A DNA stretch of 64,000 nt from JAOADN01 sp049323795 (GTDB taxonomy: Bacteria; Pseudomonadota; Alphaproteobacteria; Rhodobacterales; Rhodobacteraceae): positions 62,001 to 126,000 of the forward strand of contig JBMOOH010000028.1 in assembly GCA_049323795.1 (NCBI GenBank), in the 5' to 3' direction. Under the pieces are notes generated by a model, which saw only the letters and a list, made by a program, of their open reading frames with translations, was not told the DNA's origin and did no database searches. Of the stretch, positions 40,839-49,404 are shown one piece after another. The translations under genes were made by a program, and so were the position numbers. Every line of letters starts with the position of its first letter. Position 1 is the first letter of the stretch.

Positions 40839-42167
40839 ATGGCGCTCGACCGCAAGTCCGCCCCGAACGACCTTTCGGCCTTCTGGATGCCCTTCAGCGC
40901 GAACCGGCAGTTCAAGAAGGCCCCCCGCATGCTGGTGGCCGCCAGGGACATGCACTACACGACCGCCGACGGACGGCAGGTGCTCGACGGGACGGCGGGC
41001 CTCTGGTGCTGCAACGCGGGCCACTGCCGGCCGAAGATCGTGGAAGCCATCCAGCGGCAGGCGGCAGAACTGGACTATGCGCCAGCCTTCCAGATGGGGC
41101 ACCCGGTGGCCTTCGAACTGGCGAACCGCATCCTCGACATCGCGCCGTCGAACATGGGGCACGTGTTCTTCACGAACTCGGGGAGCGAGAGCGTCGAGAC
41201 GGCACTGAAGATCGCCATCGCCTATCATCGCGCGCGCGGCGAGGGCAGCCGGACGCGGCTGATCGGGCGCGAGCGGGGCTATCACGGCGTGAACTTCGGC
41301 GGCATCTCGGTCGGCGGGATCGTGAACAACCGCCGCTTCTTCGGGTCGCTGCTGTCGGGGGTCGATCATCTGCCCCATACCCATCTGCCCGCGCAGAACG
41401 CCTTCACCAGGGGCCAGCCCGAACACGGCGCCTACCTCGCCGACGATCTGGAGCGTCTGGTGGCGCTGCACGGGGCCGAGACCATCGCGGCGGTGATCGT
41501 CGAGCCGGTCGCGGGATCGACGGGGGTGATCCTGCCGCCGAAGGGATACCTGGAAAAGCTGCGCGCGATCACCAGGAAGCACGGGATCCTGCTCATCCTC
41601 GACGAGGTCATCACCGGGTTCGGGCGGCTCGGCTCGCCCTTCGGATCGCAGCATTTCGGGGTCGAGGCGGACCTCATCACCGGGGCGAAGGGCCTGACGA
41701 ACGGCGTCATCCCGATGGGGATGGTGCTGGCGACCGGCCAGATCCACGACGCCTTCATGTCCGGCCCCGAGCACATGATCGAGCTCTTTCACGGCTACAC
41801 CTATTCAGGCAACCCCATCGCCTCGGCCGCCGGGATCGCGACGATCGAGACCTACCGCGAGGAGGGCCTTTTCGAGCGCTGCGCCGAGATCGCGCCCTAC
41901 TGGCAGGAGGCGCTGCATTCGCTGAAGGGCCTGCCGCATGTCATCGACATCCGGAACATGGGGCTGATCGGCGCGGTGGAGCTTGACCCGATCGCGGGCG
42001 AGCCGACGAAGCGGGCCTTCACCGCCTTCCTCAATGCCTACGAGAAGGGCATCCTGATCCGCACCACCGGCGACATCATCGCGATGAGCCCGCCCCTGAT
42101 CGTGACGAAACCCCAGATCGACGAGCTGATCGGCAAGCTGGGCGAGGTGCTGAAGGAGTTGGGATAA
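40839..42167 (+). CDS. Omega-amino acid--pyruvate aminotransferase (beta-alanine transaminase)
   Basis: This class III PLP aminotransferase probably moves the amino group of beta-alanine (the product of uracil breakdown) to pyruvate, giving malonate semialdehyde. Marks are DGTAGLWCCNAGH (about residue 48), FTNSGSESVETALKIA (about 110), YHGVNFGGISVGG (about 148), the cofactor Asp in ILLILDEVITGFGRLG (about 253) and the PLP-lysine in LITGAKGLTNG (about 286). The length of 442 residues is normal. The beta-alanine role is inferred from its place with dihydropyrimidinase and carbamoyl-beta-alanine hydrolase genes under a RutR-like regulator. Confidence 0.9.
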   Translation: MALDRKSAPNDLSAFWMPFSANRQFKKAPRMLVAARDMHYTTADGRQVLDGTAGLWCCNAGHCRPKIVEAIQRQAAELDYAPAFQMGHPVAFELANRILDIAPSNMGHVFFTNSGSESVETALKIAIAYHRARGEGSRTRLIGRERGYHGVNFGGISVGGIVNNRRFFGSLLSGVDHLPHTHLPAQNAFTRGQPEHGAYLADDLERLVALHGAETIAAVIVEPVAGSTGVILPPKGYLEKLRAITRKHGILLILDEVITGFGRLGSPFGSQHFGVEADLITGAKGLTNGVIPMGMVLATGQIHDAFMSGPEHMIELFHGYTYSGNPIASAAGIATIETYREEGLFERCAEIAPYWQEALHSLKGLPHVIDIRNMGLIGAVELDPIAGEPTKRAFTAFLNAYEKGILIRTTGDIIAMSPPLIVTKPQIDELIGKLGEVLKELG

Positions 42168-42171
42168 GGGC

Positions 42172-42504
42172 GTGACCCGCCCCGCCTGCTCCGCCACCAC
42201 CCTGGTGGACGATGCCCGCGTGCGCGTCACCCGCTTCGACTTCGCGCCCGGGGCCGAGACCGGGTGGCATCGGCACGGCTTCGACTACGTCATCACCGCC
42301 GTCACCGACTGTCACATGCTGCTGGAAGAACCAGGCGGCGGCGTCCGCAGGGTGCTTGTCCCGGCGGGCACCGCATATCGGCGGAATGAAGGGGTCGAGC
42401 ACAACGTCGTGAATGACGGCGACCATCCGATAAGCTTCGTGGAAGTCGAGATGAAATGGCGCGGAGCGGAGCCGCGCGTCCGGAGCGAAGGTGAATTGCC
42501 ATAG
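42172..42504 (+). CDS. Cupin domain protein
   Basis: The gene has a GTG start at 42172, four bases after the transaminase stop. The 110 residues form a single cupin barrel with motif 1 HRHGFDYVITAV and motif 2 GVEHNVVNDGDHPISFVEVE, which retain the metal-binding His residues. The metal and substrate are unknown. The position suggests cotranscription with the transaminase. Confidence 0.8.
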   Translation: MTRPACSATTLVDDARVRVTRFDFAPGAETGWHRHGFDYVITAVTDCHMLLEEPGGGVRRVLVPAGTAYRRNEGVEHNVVNDGDHPISFVEVEMKWRGAEPRVRSEGELP

Positions 42505-42559
42505 GCCCGGAAGGTCGCCTAGTTTGGCGTCGCGAGCACCCCGCTCAAGGCTGAAACCC

Positions 42560-44347
42560 GTGTCGGATGTCCGGTCACCGCGCCGTCTCGCCGCAATCTT
42601 CGCCGCAGATGTGGCAGGATATTCACGCATGATCGGCGCGGACGAAGCTGGCACCCTCGCCGCGATGCGCGAGATCTGGAACGGCCTTTTCTACCCGTTG
42701 GTTGCGGCGCACCGGGGGCGGGTCGTCAAGACGATGGGCGACGGGGCGCTTGTCGAATTCGTCAGCGCCGTCGATGCGGTGGAATGCGCCGTGGCCTTCC
42801 AGAAACGGATGGCCGAGCGGAACGTGACGCGGGCTGGCGGCCCGTTGGTGGAGTTTCGCATCGGTGTGAACCTCGGCGATATCGTTATCGAGGGCGACGA
42901 CATCCTGGGCGATGGCGTCAACATCGCCGCGCGGCTCGAAACGCAGGCGCCGACGAACGGCGTCCTTGTGTCCGAGGCGGTCCACGCGCAGGTGCGCGGA
43001 AAGGTGGGTATCGGCTTCGCCAACGCAGGTGCGCTCGCGCTGAAGAACATCGCCGAACCCGTGCAGGCCTGGGTCTGGAACCCCGGGGCGGAAGGTCGCG
43101 CGGCCCCAGTTGCGCCCCCCGCCTCCAAAGCCTCGCCGCCCGCCACGCGCGCCGCCGAGGAGCGCCCGTCCATCGCCGTCCTTCCCTTCAGCAACATGTC
43201 GGGCGACCCCGAGCAGGAATACTTCTCGGACGGGATCAGCGAAGACATCATCACCGATCTTTCCAAGATCGCCGGGCTCATGGTCGTCGCGCGGAATTCG
43301 AGCTTCGCCTACAAGGGCAAGGCGCCCGACATCCGCGCGGTGGGGCGCGAGCTTGGCGTGACCTCGGTGCTTGAAGGCTCGGTCCGGCGGGCAGGGAACC
43401 GCATCCGCATCAACGCCCAGCTTATCGACGCGCGTGACGGGGCCCATATCTGGGCCGACCGCTTTGACCGCGACCTGAACGACATCTTCGCGGTCCAGGA
43501 CGAGGTGACGCTTGAGATCGTGAACGCGCTGAAGGTCGCGCTGAAGCCTGCCGAGCGCGCGCGGCTTTCAAGCGTTCCGACCCTGAGCAGCGAGGCGCAC
43601 GACTGGTTTCTCAAGGGGCGGCAGTCCCTGTTCACCTCGGAGAAAAGCGGCGCGACGCTTGCGGAAGCGGTTTCCTGCTTCGAACGGTCGATCGCGCTCG
43701 ATCCGCGCTACGCCGACCCCCGTGCCGGCCTTGCCATGGCCTGGGTGCACGAATTCATCAACCGCTGGCTGGGAAAGGACGAACCACTCGTGGCAGCGGC
43801 GGAGGCCGCGGTCGCCGCCGTCGCCTGCGATGCGCAGAATCCGTTCGCCCAGTTCGTCCTCGGGGTTGTGCGGTTCTGGCAGGGCGACATCGAGGGCTCG
43901 AAAGCGCTGCATGAGCATGCGCTTGTCCTCAGCCCGAATTTCGCGCTGGCCCTCGGCGGGCTCGGCCTTGCGGAAATCCAGCTCGGCGATTGCGACGCCG
44001 CCATCGCGCATTTTCATGAGGCCATCAAGCTTGACCCCGCCTTCAGCCACCAGTCGACGCATTTCCTCGGGATGGCCTGCCTGGTGAGGGGCGATTACGA
44101 GGGCGCGGTGCGCTGGCTGACGCAGCGCATCCGGCTCAGCCCGCGGACCGACCTGTCGCGCGGATACCTTGCCTCGGCGCTCGGCCACCTCGGCCGTTTC
44201 GAAGAAGCGCGTGCAGTCTGGCAGGAACTGCGCGAGGTGAACCCCGCCTATTCGTTGCGAGACCACGTCGGCAAGGTTCCGTTCCGGGATCCCTCGGTTC
44301 CCGCGCGCATCCTCGACGGCGTGCGCCGCTCGGGGATCGACGTCTGA
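42560..44347 (+). CDS. Class III adenylate/guanylate cyclase with TolB-like and TPR regions
   Basis: I place the start at GTG 42560, because the family pattern begins RSPRRLAAIFAADVAGYSRM; the GTG at 42491 overlaps the cupin gene and adds unmatched residues. The cyclase domain (residues about 8-165) retains both metal-binding Asp residues (AADVAGYS and KTMGDGALVEF) and the GDGVNIAARLE segment. A Pro/Ala linker is followed by a TolB-N-like domain (SIAVLPFSNMSGDPEQEYFS to about residue 345) and TPR-like helical repeats to the end (ALDPRYADPRAGLA and others). There are no transmembrane helices. Such soluble cyclases are abundant in Rhizobiales and Rhodobacterales; the signal is unknown. Confidence 0.88.
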   Translation: MSDVRSPRRLAAIFAADVAGYSRMIGADEAGTLAAMREIWNGLFYPLVAAHRGRVVKTMGDGALVEFVSAVDAVECAVAFQKRMAERNVTRAGGPLVEFRIGVNLGDIVIEGDDILGDGVNIAARLETQAPTNGVLVSEAVHAQVRGKVGIGFANAGALALKNIAEPVQAWVWNPGAEGRAAPVAPPASKASPPATRAAEERPSIAVLPFSNMSGDPEQEYFSDGISEDIITDLSKIAGLMVVARNSSFAYKGKAPDIRAVGRELGVTSVLEGSVRRAGNRIRINAQLIDARDGAHIWADRFDRDLNDIFAVQDEVTLEIVNALKVALKPAERARLSSVPTLSSEAHDWFLKGRQSLFTSEKSGATLAEAVSCFERSIALDPRYADPRAGLAMAWVHEFINRWLGKDEPLVAAAEAAVAAVACDAQNPFAQFVLGVVRFWQGDIEGSKALHEHALVLSPNFALALGGLGLAEIQLGDCDAAIAHFHEAIKLDPAFSHQSTHFLGMACLVRGDYEGAVRWLTQRIRLSPRTDLSRGYLASALGHLGRFEEARAVWQELREVNPAYSLRDHVGKVPFRDPSVPARILDGVRRSGIDV

Positions 44348-44374
44348 CGGGACAGGCCCCGGGCGGAGCCCCTT

Positions 44375-44824
44375 CTACCCCATCAGCGCCCGCAATGCCC
44401 GGACCACCATCGCGTGATCCTCGGTGTCGGGCAGGCCCGAGACGGTCGCCACCGCAACGATGCCCGCGCCTTTGACCCGGACCGGCACCGCGCCGCCCGA
44501 AAGCGCGTGGTCCGTGTCGGTGAGGCCGGAATGCGCAAGGCCGCGGCCCTTCGCCTCGTGCCGCAGCCGCTGGACCAGCGAGGATGTCCCGAAGAACCAC
44601 GCCAGGTTCGACTTGCGGCGCGCCCAGGCGTCGTTCTCGGCGGCCGAGCCGGGGAGGGAGGCGTGGAAGAGCGTGCGGTTCGGGGTGCGGATGTCGATGA
44701 CGATGGGTGCGCCCCTGGCGAGCCCCTCGGCCACCATCGCCTGACCGAGCCTCAGCGCCTCGGCTTCGGTGAAGGCCGGCAGCGCCAGCGCCCTTTCCTC
44801 TGCCAGAACCGTATCCGCGTCCAT
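44375..44824 (-). CDS. UPF0303 family protein (DUF336/HbpS-like fold)
   Basis: ATG 44824 has GAGGGGAGG upstream on the minus strand and yields 149 residues; the frame continues to 44908 without family similarity. The chain shows the UPF0303 pattern: ALRLGQAMVAEGLARGAP, then IVIDIRTPNRTLFHASLPG, WARRKSNLAWFFGTSSL and GGAVPVRVKGAGIVAVATVS. This fold is related to heme-binding HbpS/GlcG proteins, but the function of the family is unresolved. It is transcribed against its neighbours, marking a boundary in the pyrimidine locus. Confidence 0.85.
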   Translation of the reverse strand: MDADTVLAEERALALPAFTEAEALRLGQAMVAEGLARGAPIVIDIRTPNRTLFHASLPGSAAENDAWARRKSNLAWFFGTSSLVQRLRHEAKGRGLAHSGLTDTDHALSGGAVPVRVKGAGIVAVATVSGLPDTEDHAMVVRALRALMG

Positions 44825-44916
44825 CCTCGCCTCCCCTCGCTGCCTGTCCTTCGGGCTAGCAGATCGCGTGCGCCCGGGACAGGGGGGCGGACAAGGGCGG
44901 GCAATCAAGAATCCCG

Positions 44917-44944
44917 TTGACGGTCCGTCACGCCGGTGTAGCGT
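44917..44944 (+). promoter_or_regulatory. Promoter and first RutR-like palindrome before the amidohydrolase gene
   Basis: TTGACG (44917-44922), a 16-base spacer and TAGCGT (44939-44944) match the promoter layout of the transaminase gene. The palindrome TGACGGTCCGTCA (44918-44930) overlaps the -35 element and is a second, weaker RutR-like site. Confidence 0.55.
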
Positions 44945-44949
44945 CGGGA

Positions 44950-44964
44950 TTGACCAAATGGTCA
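44950..44964. promoter_or_regulatory. RutR operator before the amidohydrolase gene
   Basis: TTGACCAAATGGTCA matches the established RutR consensus TTGACCA-NN-TGGTCAA at every defined position except the last A. It lies just after the -10 element, so bound repressor would block initiation; uracil or thymine would relieve it by analogy with E. coli RutR. Confidence 0.8.
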
Positions 44965-45014
44965 GAAATCATGCGCGGGCGGGCGATGCACCCGCCCCGG
45001 CAGGGAGCGACAAG

Positions 45015-46283
45015 ATGGCAGGCGGTGCACCCCCAAAAGGCGCCCCAGGTGCGAACCTCCGCATCGACGGCAAACGGCTGTGGGACAGCCTGATGGAGAT
45101 GGCCAGGATCGGCCCCGGCATCGCCGGCGGCAACAACCGCCAGACCCTGACGGATGCGGACAGCGAGGGCCGGCACCTCTTCAGGCGCTGGTGCGAGGAC
45201 GCGGGCATGACCATGGGCATCGACAGCATGGGCAACATGTTCGCCACACGCCCGGGGACCGAGGATCTGCCACCGGTCTACATGGGCAGCCATCTCGATA
45301 CCCAGCCGACGGGGGGAAAGTACGACGGAGTGCTGGGGGTGCTCGGCGCGCTGGAGGTGGTGCGCACGATGAACGACCTCGGGATCAGGACGCGGCATCC
45401 GATCGTGGTGACGAACTGGACGAACGAGGAAGGGACGCGCTACGCCCCGGCGATGCTCGCCTCGGGCGTGTTCGCCGGCATCCATACCGAGGAGTTCGCC
45501 AAGTCCCGCGTCGATGCCGAGGGCAAGAAGTTCGGCGACGAACTCGCCCGCATCGGCTGGGTCGGCGACGAGAAGGTCGGGGCGCGGAAGATCCACGCGA
45601 TGTTCGAGCTGCATATCGAGCAGGGCCCGATCCTGGAGGCCGAGGGCAAGGATATCGGCGTCGTCACGCACGGGCAGGGCCTGTGGTGGCTGGAGATCAC
45701 GCTGACCGGGCGCGAGGCGCATACCGGATCCACACCCATGTCGATGCGGGTGAACGCGGGCCTCGGCATGGCGCGGATCATCGAGCGCGTGCACCAGATC
45801 GCGATGGCGCACCAGCCGAACGCCGTGGGGGCGGTCGGGCAGGCGAACGTCTGGCCGAACTCGCGGAACGTCATCCCGGGGCGGGCGGTGTTCACGGTGG
45901 ACATCCGCTCGCCCGAGCAGGGCAAGCTCGATGCGATGCGGGGCGAGGTGGAGCGGGCGGCGGCGGCAGTGGCGGCGGAACTGGGCCTCGGGTGTGCGAT
46001 CGAGGCGGTGGGGCATTTCGACCCGGTGACGTTCGATCCGGGGCTGGTGAGGACGGTGCGCGGGGCGGCGGAGCGGCTGGGCTATTCGCATATGGACATC
46101 GTGTCGGGGGCCGGGCACGACGCCTGCTGGATCAACCGGGTGGCCCCGACGGTGATGGTGATGTGCCCCTGCGTGGGGGGACTGTCGCATAACGAGGCCG
46201 AGGAGATCAGCCCCGAATGGGCGAAGGCGGGGACGGATGTGCTGTTCCACGCGGTGGTCGAGACGGCGGGGGTAGTGGGGTGA
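45015..46283 (+). CDS. Zn-dependent amidohydrolase, probable N-carbamoyl-beta-alanine hydrolase (beta-ureidopropionase)
   Basis: This M20-family metalloenzyme removes the carbamoyl group in the third step of reductive pyrimidine breakdown. The 422 residues include GPGIAGGNNRQTLTDADSEG (about residue 35), the metal ligands in YMGSHLDTQPTGGKYDGVLG (about 90) and NWTNEEGTRYAPAM (about 130), ELHIEQGPILE (about 199), REAHTGSTPMSMRVNA and the final DIVSGAGHDACWINRVAP. ATG 45015 follows GGGAGCGACAAG. The stop codon TGA (46281-46283) overlaps the GTG start of the foreign-looking gene that follows. Confidence 0.9.
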   Translation: MAGGAPPKGAPGANLRIDGKRLWDSLMEMARIGPGIAGGNNRQTLTDADSEGRHLFRRWCEDAGMTMGIDSMGNMFATRPGTEDLPPVYMGSHLDTQPTGGKYDGVLGVLGALEVVRTMNDLGIRTRHPIVVTNWTNEEGTRYAPAMLASGVFAGIHTEEFAKSRVDAEGKKFGDELARIGWVGDEKVGARKIHAMFELHIEQGPILEAEGKDIGVVTHGQGLWWLEITLTGREAHTGSTPMSMRVNAGLGMARIIERVHQIAMAHQPNAVGAVGQANVWPNSRNVIPGRAVFTVDIRSPEQGKLDAMRGEVERAAAAVAAELGLGCAIEAVGHFDPVTFDPGLVRTVRGAAERLGYSHMDIVSGAGHDACWINRVAPTVMVMCPCVGGLSHNEAEEISPEWAKAGTDVLFHAVVETAGVVG

Positions 46284-47269
46284 CGCAACTCTCGTTCTTC
46301 CAAATTTATTCTCAGAAAGAGAATCATGCGTCAAACAACGCTTTGCTGTTACTTAGCCATCTTTATCAACACGAGGTGTCAAAGCTAAATCACGTTATCT
46401 CAGAATTGCTGGAGGAACACGTCGAGTTCGGCCCGCGATTTGAGCTACAGCGGTCCGGTTCAGATAGCGTGCCAGACGCAATAATTTCGCAGCGTGCGCT
46501 GAGAATCTATGTCGAGGCCAAGCTTGGCAATCAGCTTAACGAGGCGCAGATTGAAGCGCATCTCAATTCAATAAATAATGAGCGTACAAAGGGGGAGCAA
46601 TCCTTCTTGCTTGTGCTTGCGCGCGACCCTCTCCCGACGTCAATGTTGGCAAAGGCAATGGGCTTTGGAAAGTCCCATGGCATACCGATTGCGGCAACCA
46701 CATTCTCTGGCTTGGCTCGGTCGGCCCGCACTGCTTGTGGAACGCATGAGGAAAACATACTACGGGTAATTGATGATTTCGAGCGATTTCTGAAAAGAGA
46801 GAAAATCGACGAGCGAGGAGACGAAATACAGGTGGTGCCTGCTGGAACTTCGTTTGATGAGAATGTTAGATTTGGAATGTATTTTGAACCTAGCGCGCGT
46901 GCAACAAAGGCCGACAGACGCTATCTTGGCCTTTACAAGAGCAAGGCAGTAAGGGCGATCGGCGAAGTGGTAAGCGTTTCTATTCGCCATTCCAATGGCG
47001 AGATAGAAAGTGAGCTTGGAACGCGAATCTCTGCCGACTCTATTGATGAGATGATTGCGGCCTGTAACTATTATCCAGATTTGAAGGAGGAGGATTTGCG
47101 ATTCTATAGGGTTGGTAAGTTTGAGGAAACTGAATTCGCCAAGTCTAGTTCGGGTGGAATATGGGGTCCGCGCGTCTTTTTGGTGAAAGACTTGCTGGAC
47201 TCCACAGATAAGCCTATTCACTCGATTCTTGACCTTGCCCAGATGCTTCGCACCAAGCGGTTTGAATGA
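46280..47269 (+). CDS. Orphan low-GC gene, probable PD-(D/E)XK superfamily nuclease
   Basis: The GTG start at 46280 overlaps the preceding stop (GTGA). The 329 residues fit no named family I know. Residues 65-66 are Pro-Asp (SVPDAIIS) and residues 79-81 are Glu-Ala-Lys (IYVEAKLGNQ), the spacing and order of the PD-(D/E)XK nuclease core, followed by a helix with Gln (NEAQIEAHLNSI). The N-terminus (FFQIYSQKENHASNNALLLL) is helical. A C-terminal part (RRYLGLYKSKAVRAIGEVVS) looks like a separate beta-rich domain. Base composition is strikingly unlike its neighbours: the 60 bases from 46561 contain 24 G/C, where flanking genes approach 70%. Codons such as ATA, AAT and TTG are common. It therefore looks recently acquired. 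An anti-phage or restriction-type role is plausible but unproven; no methylase or partner gene is adjacent. Confidence 0.65.
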   Translation: MTQLSFFQIYSQKENHASNNALLLLSHLYQHEVSKLNHVISELLEEHVEFGPRFELQRSGSDSVPDAIISQRALRIYVEAKLGNQLNEAQIEAHLNSINNERTKGEQSFLLVLARDPLPTSMLAKAMGFGKSHGIPIAATTFSGLARSARTACGTHEENILRVIDDFERFLKREKIDERGDEIQVVPAGTSFDENVRFGMYFEPSARATKADRRYLGLYKSKAVRAIGEVVSVSIRHSNGEIESELGTRISADSIDEMIAACNYYPDLKEEDLRFYRVGKFEETEFAKSSSGGIWGPRVFLVKDLLDSTDKPIHSILDLAQMLRTKRFE

Positions 47270-47289
47270 TTTGCAGGAGGACCTACCCC

Positions 47290-48741
47290 ATGACCACAGT
47301 CATCCGCAACGGCACCATCGTCACCGCCGACCTCACCTACAAGGCCGACGTCGCCATCGACCAGGGCAAGATCACCGCCATCGGCCCGCGCCTCAAGGGT
47401 GACAAGACCCTCGACGCCACCGGGGCTTACGTCATGCCGGGCGGGATCGACCCGCATACGCATCTGGAGATGCCCTTCATGGGCACCTATTCCAGCGACG
47501 ATTTCGAATCCGGCACCCGCGCGGCGCTGTCGGGCGGCACCACGATGGTCGTCGATTTCGTCCTGCCCGGTCAGGGCCAGGGCCTGCTTGATGCGATGCA
47601 GATGTGGCACAACAAGTCGGGGCGGGCGAACTGCGACTACAGCTACCACATGGCCGTGACCTGGTGGGGCGAGCGCGTCTGGGACGACATGAAGACGGTC
47701 GTCGACCGGGGCATCACCACCTTCAAGCACTTCATGGCCTACAAGGGCGCGCTGATGGTGAACGACGACGAGATGTTCGCCTCCTTCACCCGCTGCGCGC
47801 AGCTCGGGGCCATCCCGCTCGTCCATGCCGAGAACGGCGACGTGGTGGCGGAGCTGCAGCGCAAGCTGCTGGCGGCGGGCAACACCGGCCCCGAGGCGCA
47901 TGCCTATTCGCGGCCCCCGGCGGTCGAGGGAGAGGCCACGAACCGCGCCATCATGATCGCCGACATGGCCGGTGTGCCGGTCTATATCGTGCACACCTCC
48001 TGCGAAGAGGCGCATGAGGCGATCCGGCGGGCGCGGATGCGGGGGCAGAGGGTCTGGGGCGAGCCCCTGATCCAGCACCTGACGCTGGACGAATCCGAGT
48101 ATTTCAACAAGTCCTGGGACCACGCCGCCCGCCGCGTGATGTCGCCGCCCTTCCGCGACAAGCGGCATCAGGATTCGCTCTGGGCGGGGCTGGCCTCTGG
48201 CTCGTTGTCGGTCGTCGCCACCGACCACTGCGCCTTCACCACCGCCCAGAAGCGCTTCGGCGTGGGGGATTTCACCAAAATCCCCAACGGCACGGGCGGG
48301 CTTGAGGACCGGATGCCGATGCTCTGGACCCATGGGGTGAATACCGGCCGGATCACCATGAACGAATTCGTCGCGGTCACATCAACGAACATCGCCAAGA
48401 TATTGAATTGCTACCCGAAGAAGGGCGCGGTGCTGGTGGGCGCGGATGCCGACCTGGTGGTCTGGGACCCGAAGAAGACCAAGACCATCAGCGCGAAGAC
48501 CCAGCAGTCGGCCATCGACTACAACGTCTTCGAGAGCAAGAAGGTGAAGGGGCTGCCGCGCTACACGCTGACGCGCGGCGTCGTCAGCATCGAGGACGGC
48601 GCGGTGAAGACGCGCGAGGGGCACGGGGCCTTCGTGGCGCGGAGCCCGAACGGGGCGGTGAACCGGGCGCTGACGCAGTGGAAGGACCTCACCGCACCGC
48701 GCCCCGTCGTGCGGTCAGGCGTTCCGGCGAGCGGCGTGTGA
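47290..48741 (+). CDS. hydA: Dihydropyrimidinase (hydantoinase)
   Basis: This enzyme opens the ring of dihydrouracil/dihydrothymine to give N-carbamoyl-beta-alanine, the second step of reductive pyrimidine catabolism. The binuclear zinc ligands are in place: HxH in GGIDPHTHLEM (about residue 57), the carbamylated Lys in TTFKHFMAYKG (about 147), His in PLVHAENGD (about 180), His in YIVHTSCEE (about 236) and Asp in VVATDHCAF (about 313). Length is 483 residues. The ribosome-binding site AGGAGG (47275-47280) precedes ATG 47290. The low-GC gene sits between it and its functional partner. Confidence 0.94.
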   Translation: MTTVIRNGTIVTADLTYKADVAIDQGKITAIGPRLKGDKTLDATGAYVMPGGIDPHTHLEMPFMGTYSSDDFESGTRAALSGGTTMVVDFVLPGQGQGLLDAMQMWHNKSGRANCDYSYHMAVTWWGERVWDDMKTVVDRGITTFKHFMAYKGALMVNDDEMFASFTRCAQLGAIPLVHAENGDVVAELQRKLLAAGNTGPEAHAYSRPPAVEGEATNRAIMIADMAGVPVYIVHTSCEEAHEAIRRARMRGQRVWGEPLIQHLTLDESEYFNKSWDHAARRVMSPPFRDKRHQDSLWAGLASGSLSVVATDHCAFTTAQKRFGVGDFTKIPNGTGGLEDRMPMLWTHGVNTGRITMNEFVAVTSTNIAKILNCYPKKGAVLVGADADLVVWDPKKTKTISAKTQQSAIDYNVFESKKVKGLPRYTLTRGVVSIEDGAVKTREGHGAFVARSPNGAVNRALTQWKDLTAPRPVVRSGVPASGV

Positions 48742-48821
48742 GCGCGTTCCTCTGTCTCATGTCCGCTGCCTTGGCCGGGGTCCACACCCCGCGCTCTAGA
48801 CGGCACGGGCGGCGGCCGGCC

Positions 48822-48899
48822 GCGGGCGGAAGCGAAGCGCCCGCGCCGTCCGGGAACCTGCGGGACGGTCGGGCGCTGCCCGTGCTGCCGCACGGGCAG
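48822..48899. repeat. Two hairpins between convergent genes, sharing a module with the glyS palindrome
   Basis: GCGGGCG (48822-48828) pairs with CGCCCGC (48838-48844), with the loop region GAAGCGAAG. The GGAAGCGAAGCGCCCG stretch is shared with 30917-30932. A second hairpin has perfect 10-bp arms CTGCCCGTGC (48876-48885) and GCACGGGCAG (48890-48899). Together they probably terminate transcription from both sides and look like a dispersed intergenic repeat. Confidence 0.75.
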
Positions 48900-48917
48900 G
48901 CTATCGCGCGCGAGCGA

Positions 48918-49316
48918 TCACTTTCTCACCAGCCCCTCCAGATCCGGCAGCAGAACCACACTTTCCTGCTCGTGCGGGTCGGTCCTGGCGATTACCGCGC
49001 GGGCCACGCCCGGCCCCGGGTTGAAGGGCAGGTGCGGCATGTCGGCGGGGATGTAGAGAAGCTCGCCTTCGCCGATCTCCATCCGGTTCTCCAGCCGCTC
49101 GCCCCAGTACATCACCGTCGTTCCTTCCAGCACATAGATCGCCGTCTCGTGGGTCGCATGCTTGTGGGCCTTGGCGCGGCCACCCGGCGGGATCGTCAGA
49201 AGATGCATGCAGATCGCCATGGAACCCGTTGTTTCCTTGGCAATTCCTTCGAAATAGCTGAACCCCTGCCTGCCGTCGTAGGTGGCAGAGGGGCGGAGTT
49301 TCTGGCATGAGGGCAC
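48918..49316 (-). CDS. Cupin domain protein upstream of the ABC importer
   Basis: The GTG start at 49316 has AAAGGA 8 bases upstream on the minus strand. The 132 residues form a cupin barrel with AHKHATHETAIYVLEGTTVM and YIPADMPHLPFN, carrying several His residues. It is divergent from the NMT1-type importer operon. The ligand is unknown; the resemblance is to small cupins near pyrimidine and purine catabolic genes. Confidence 0.8.
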   Translation of the reverse strand: MPSCQKLRPSATYDGRQGFSYFEGIAKETTGSMAICMHLLTIPPGGRAKAHKHATHETAIYVLEGTTVMYWGERLENRMEIGEGELLYIPADMPHLPFNPGPGVARAVIARTDPHEQESVVLLPDLEGLVRK

Positions 49317-49404
49317 GGGGGCTGTTCCTTTCGCGGGAATCGGGGGCGGCCGGCGGAACGATAACCCGGGCGGGGCGAACTGCCCACGCGACAGGGATGG
49401 GGAC

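Noticed and set aside
49317..49404. RutR site between the cupin and the ABC operon
   Set aside because: No TGACC-N-GGTCA palindrome could be found there by eye, so regulation of the importer by the RutR-like protein is not claimed.
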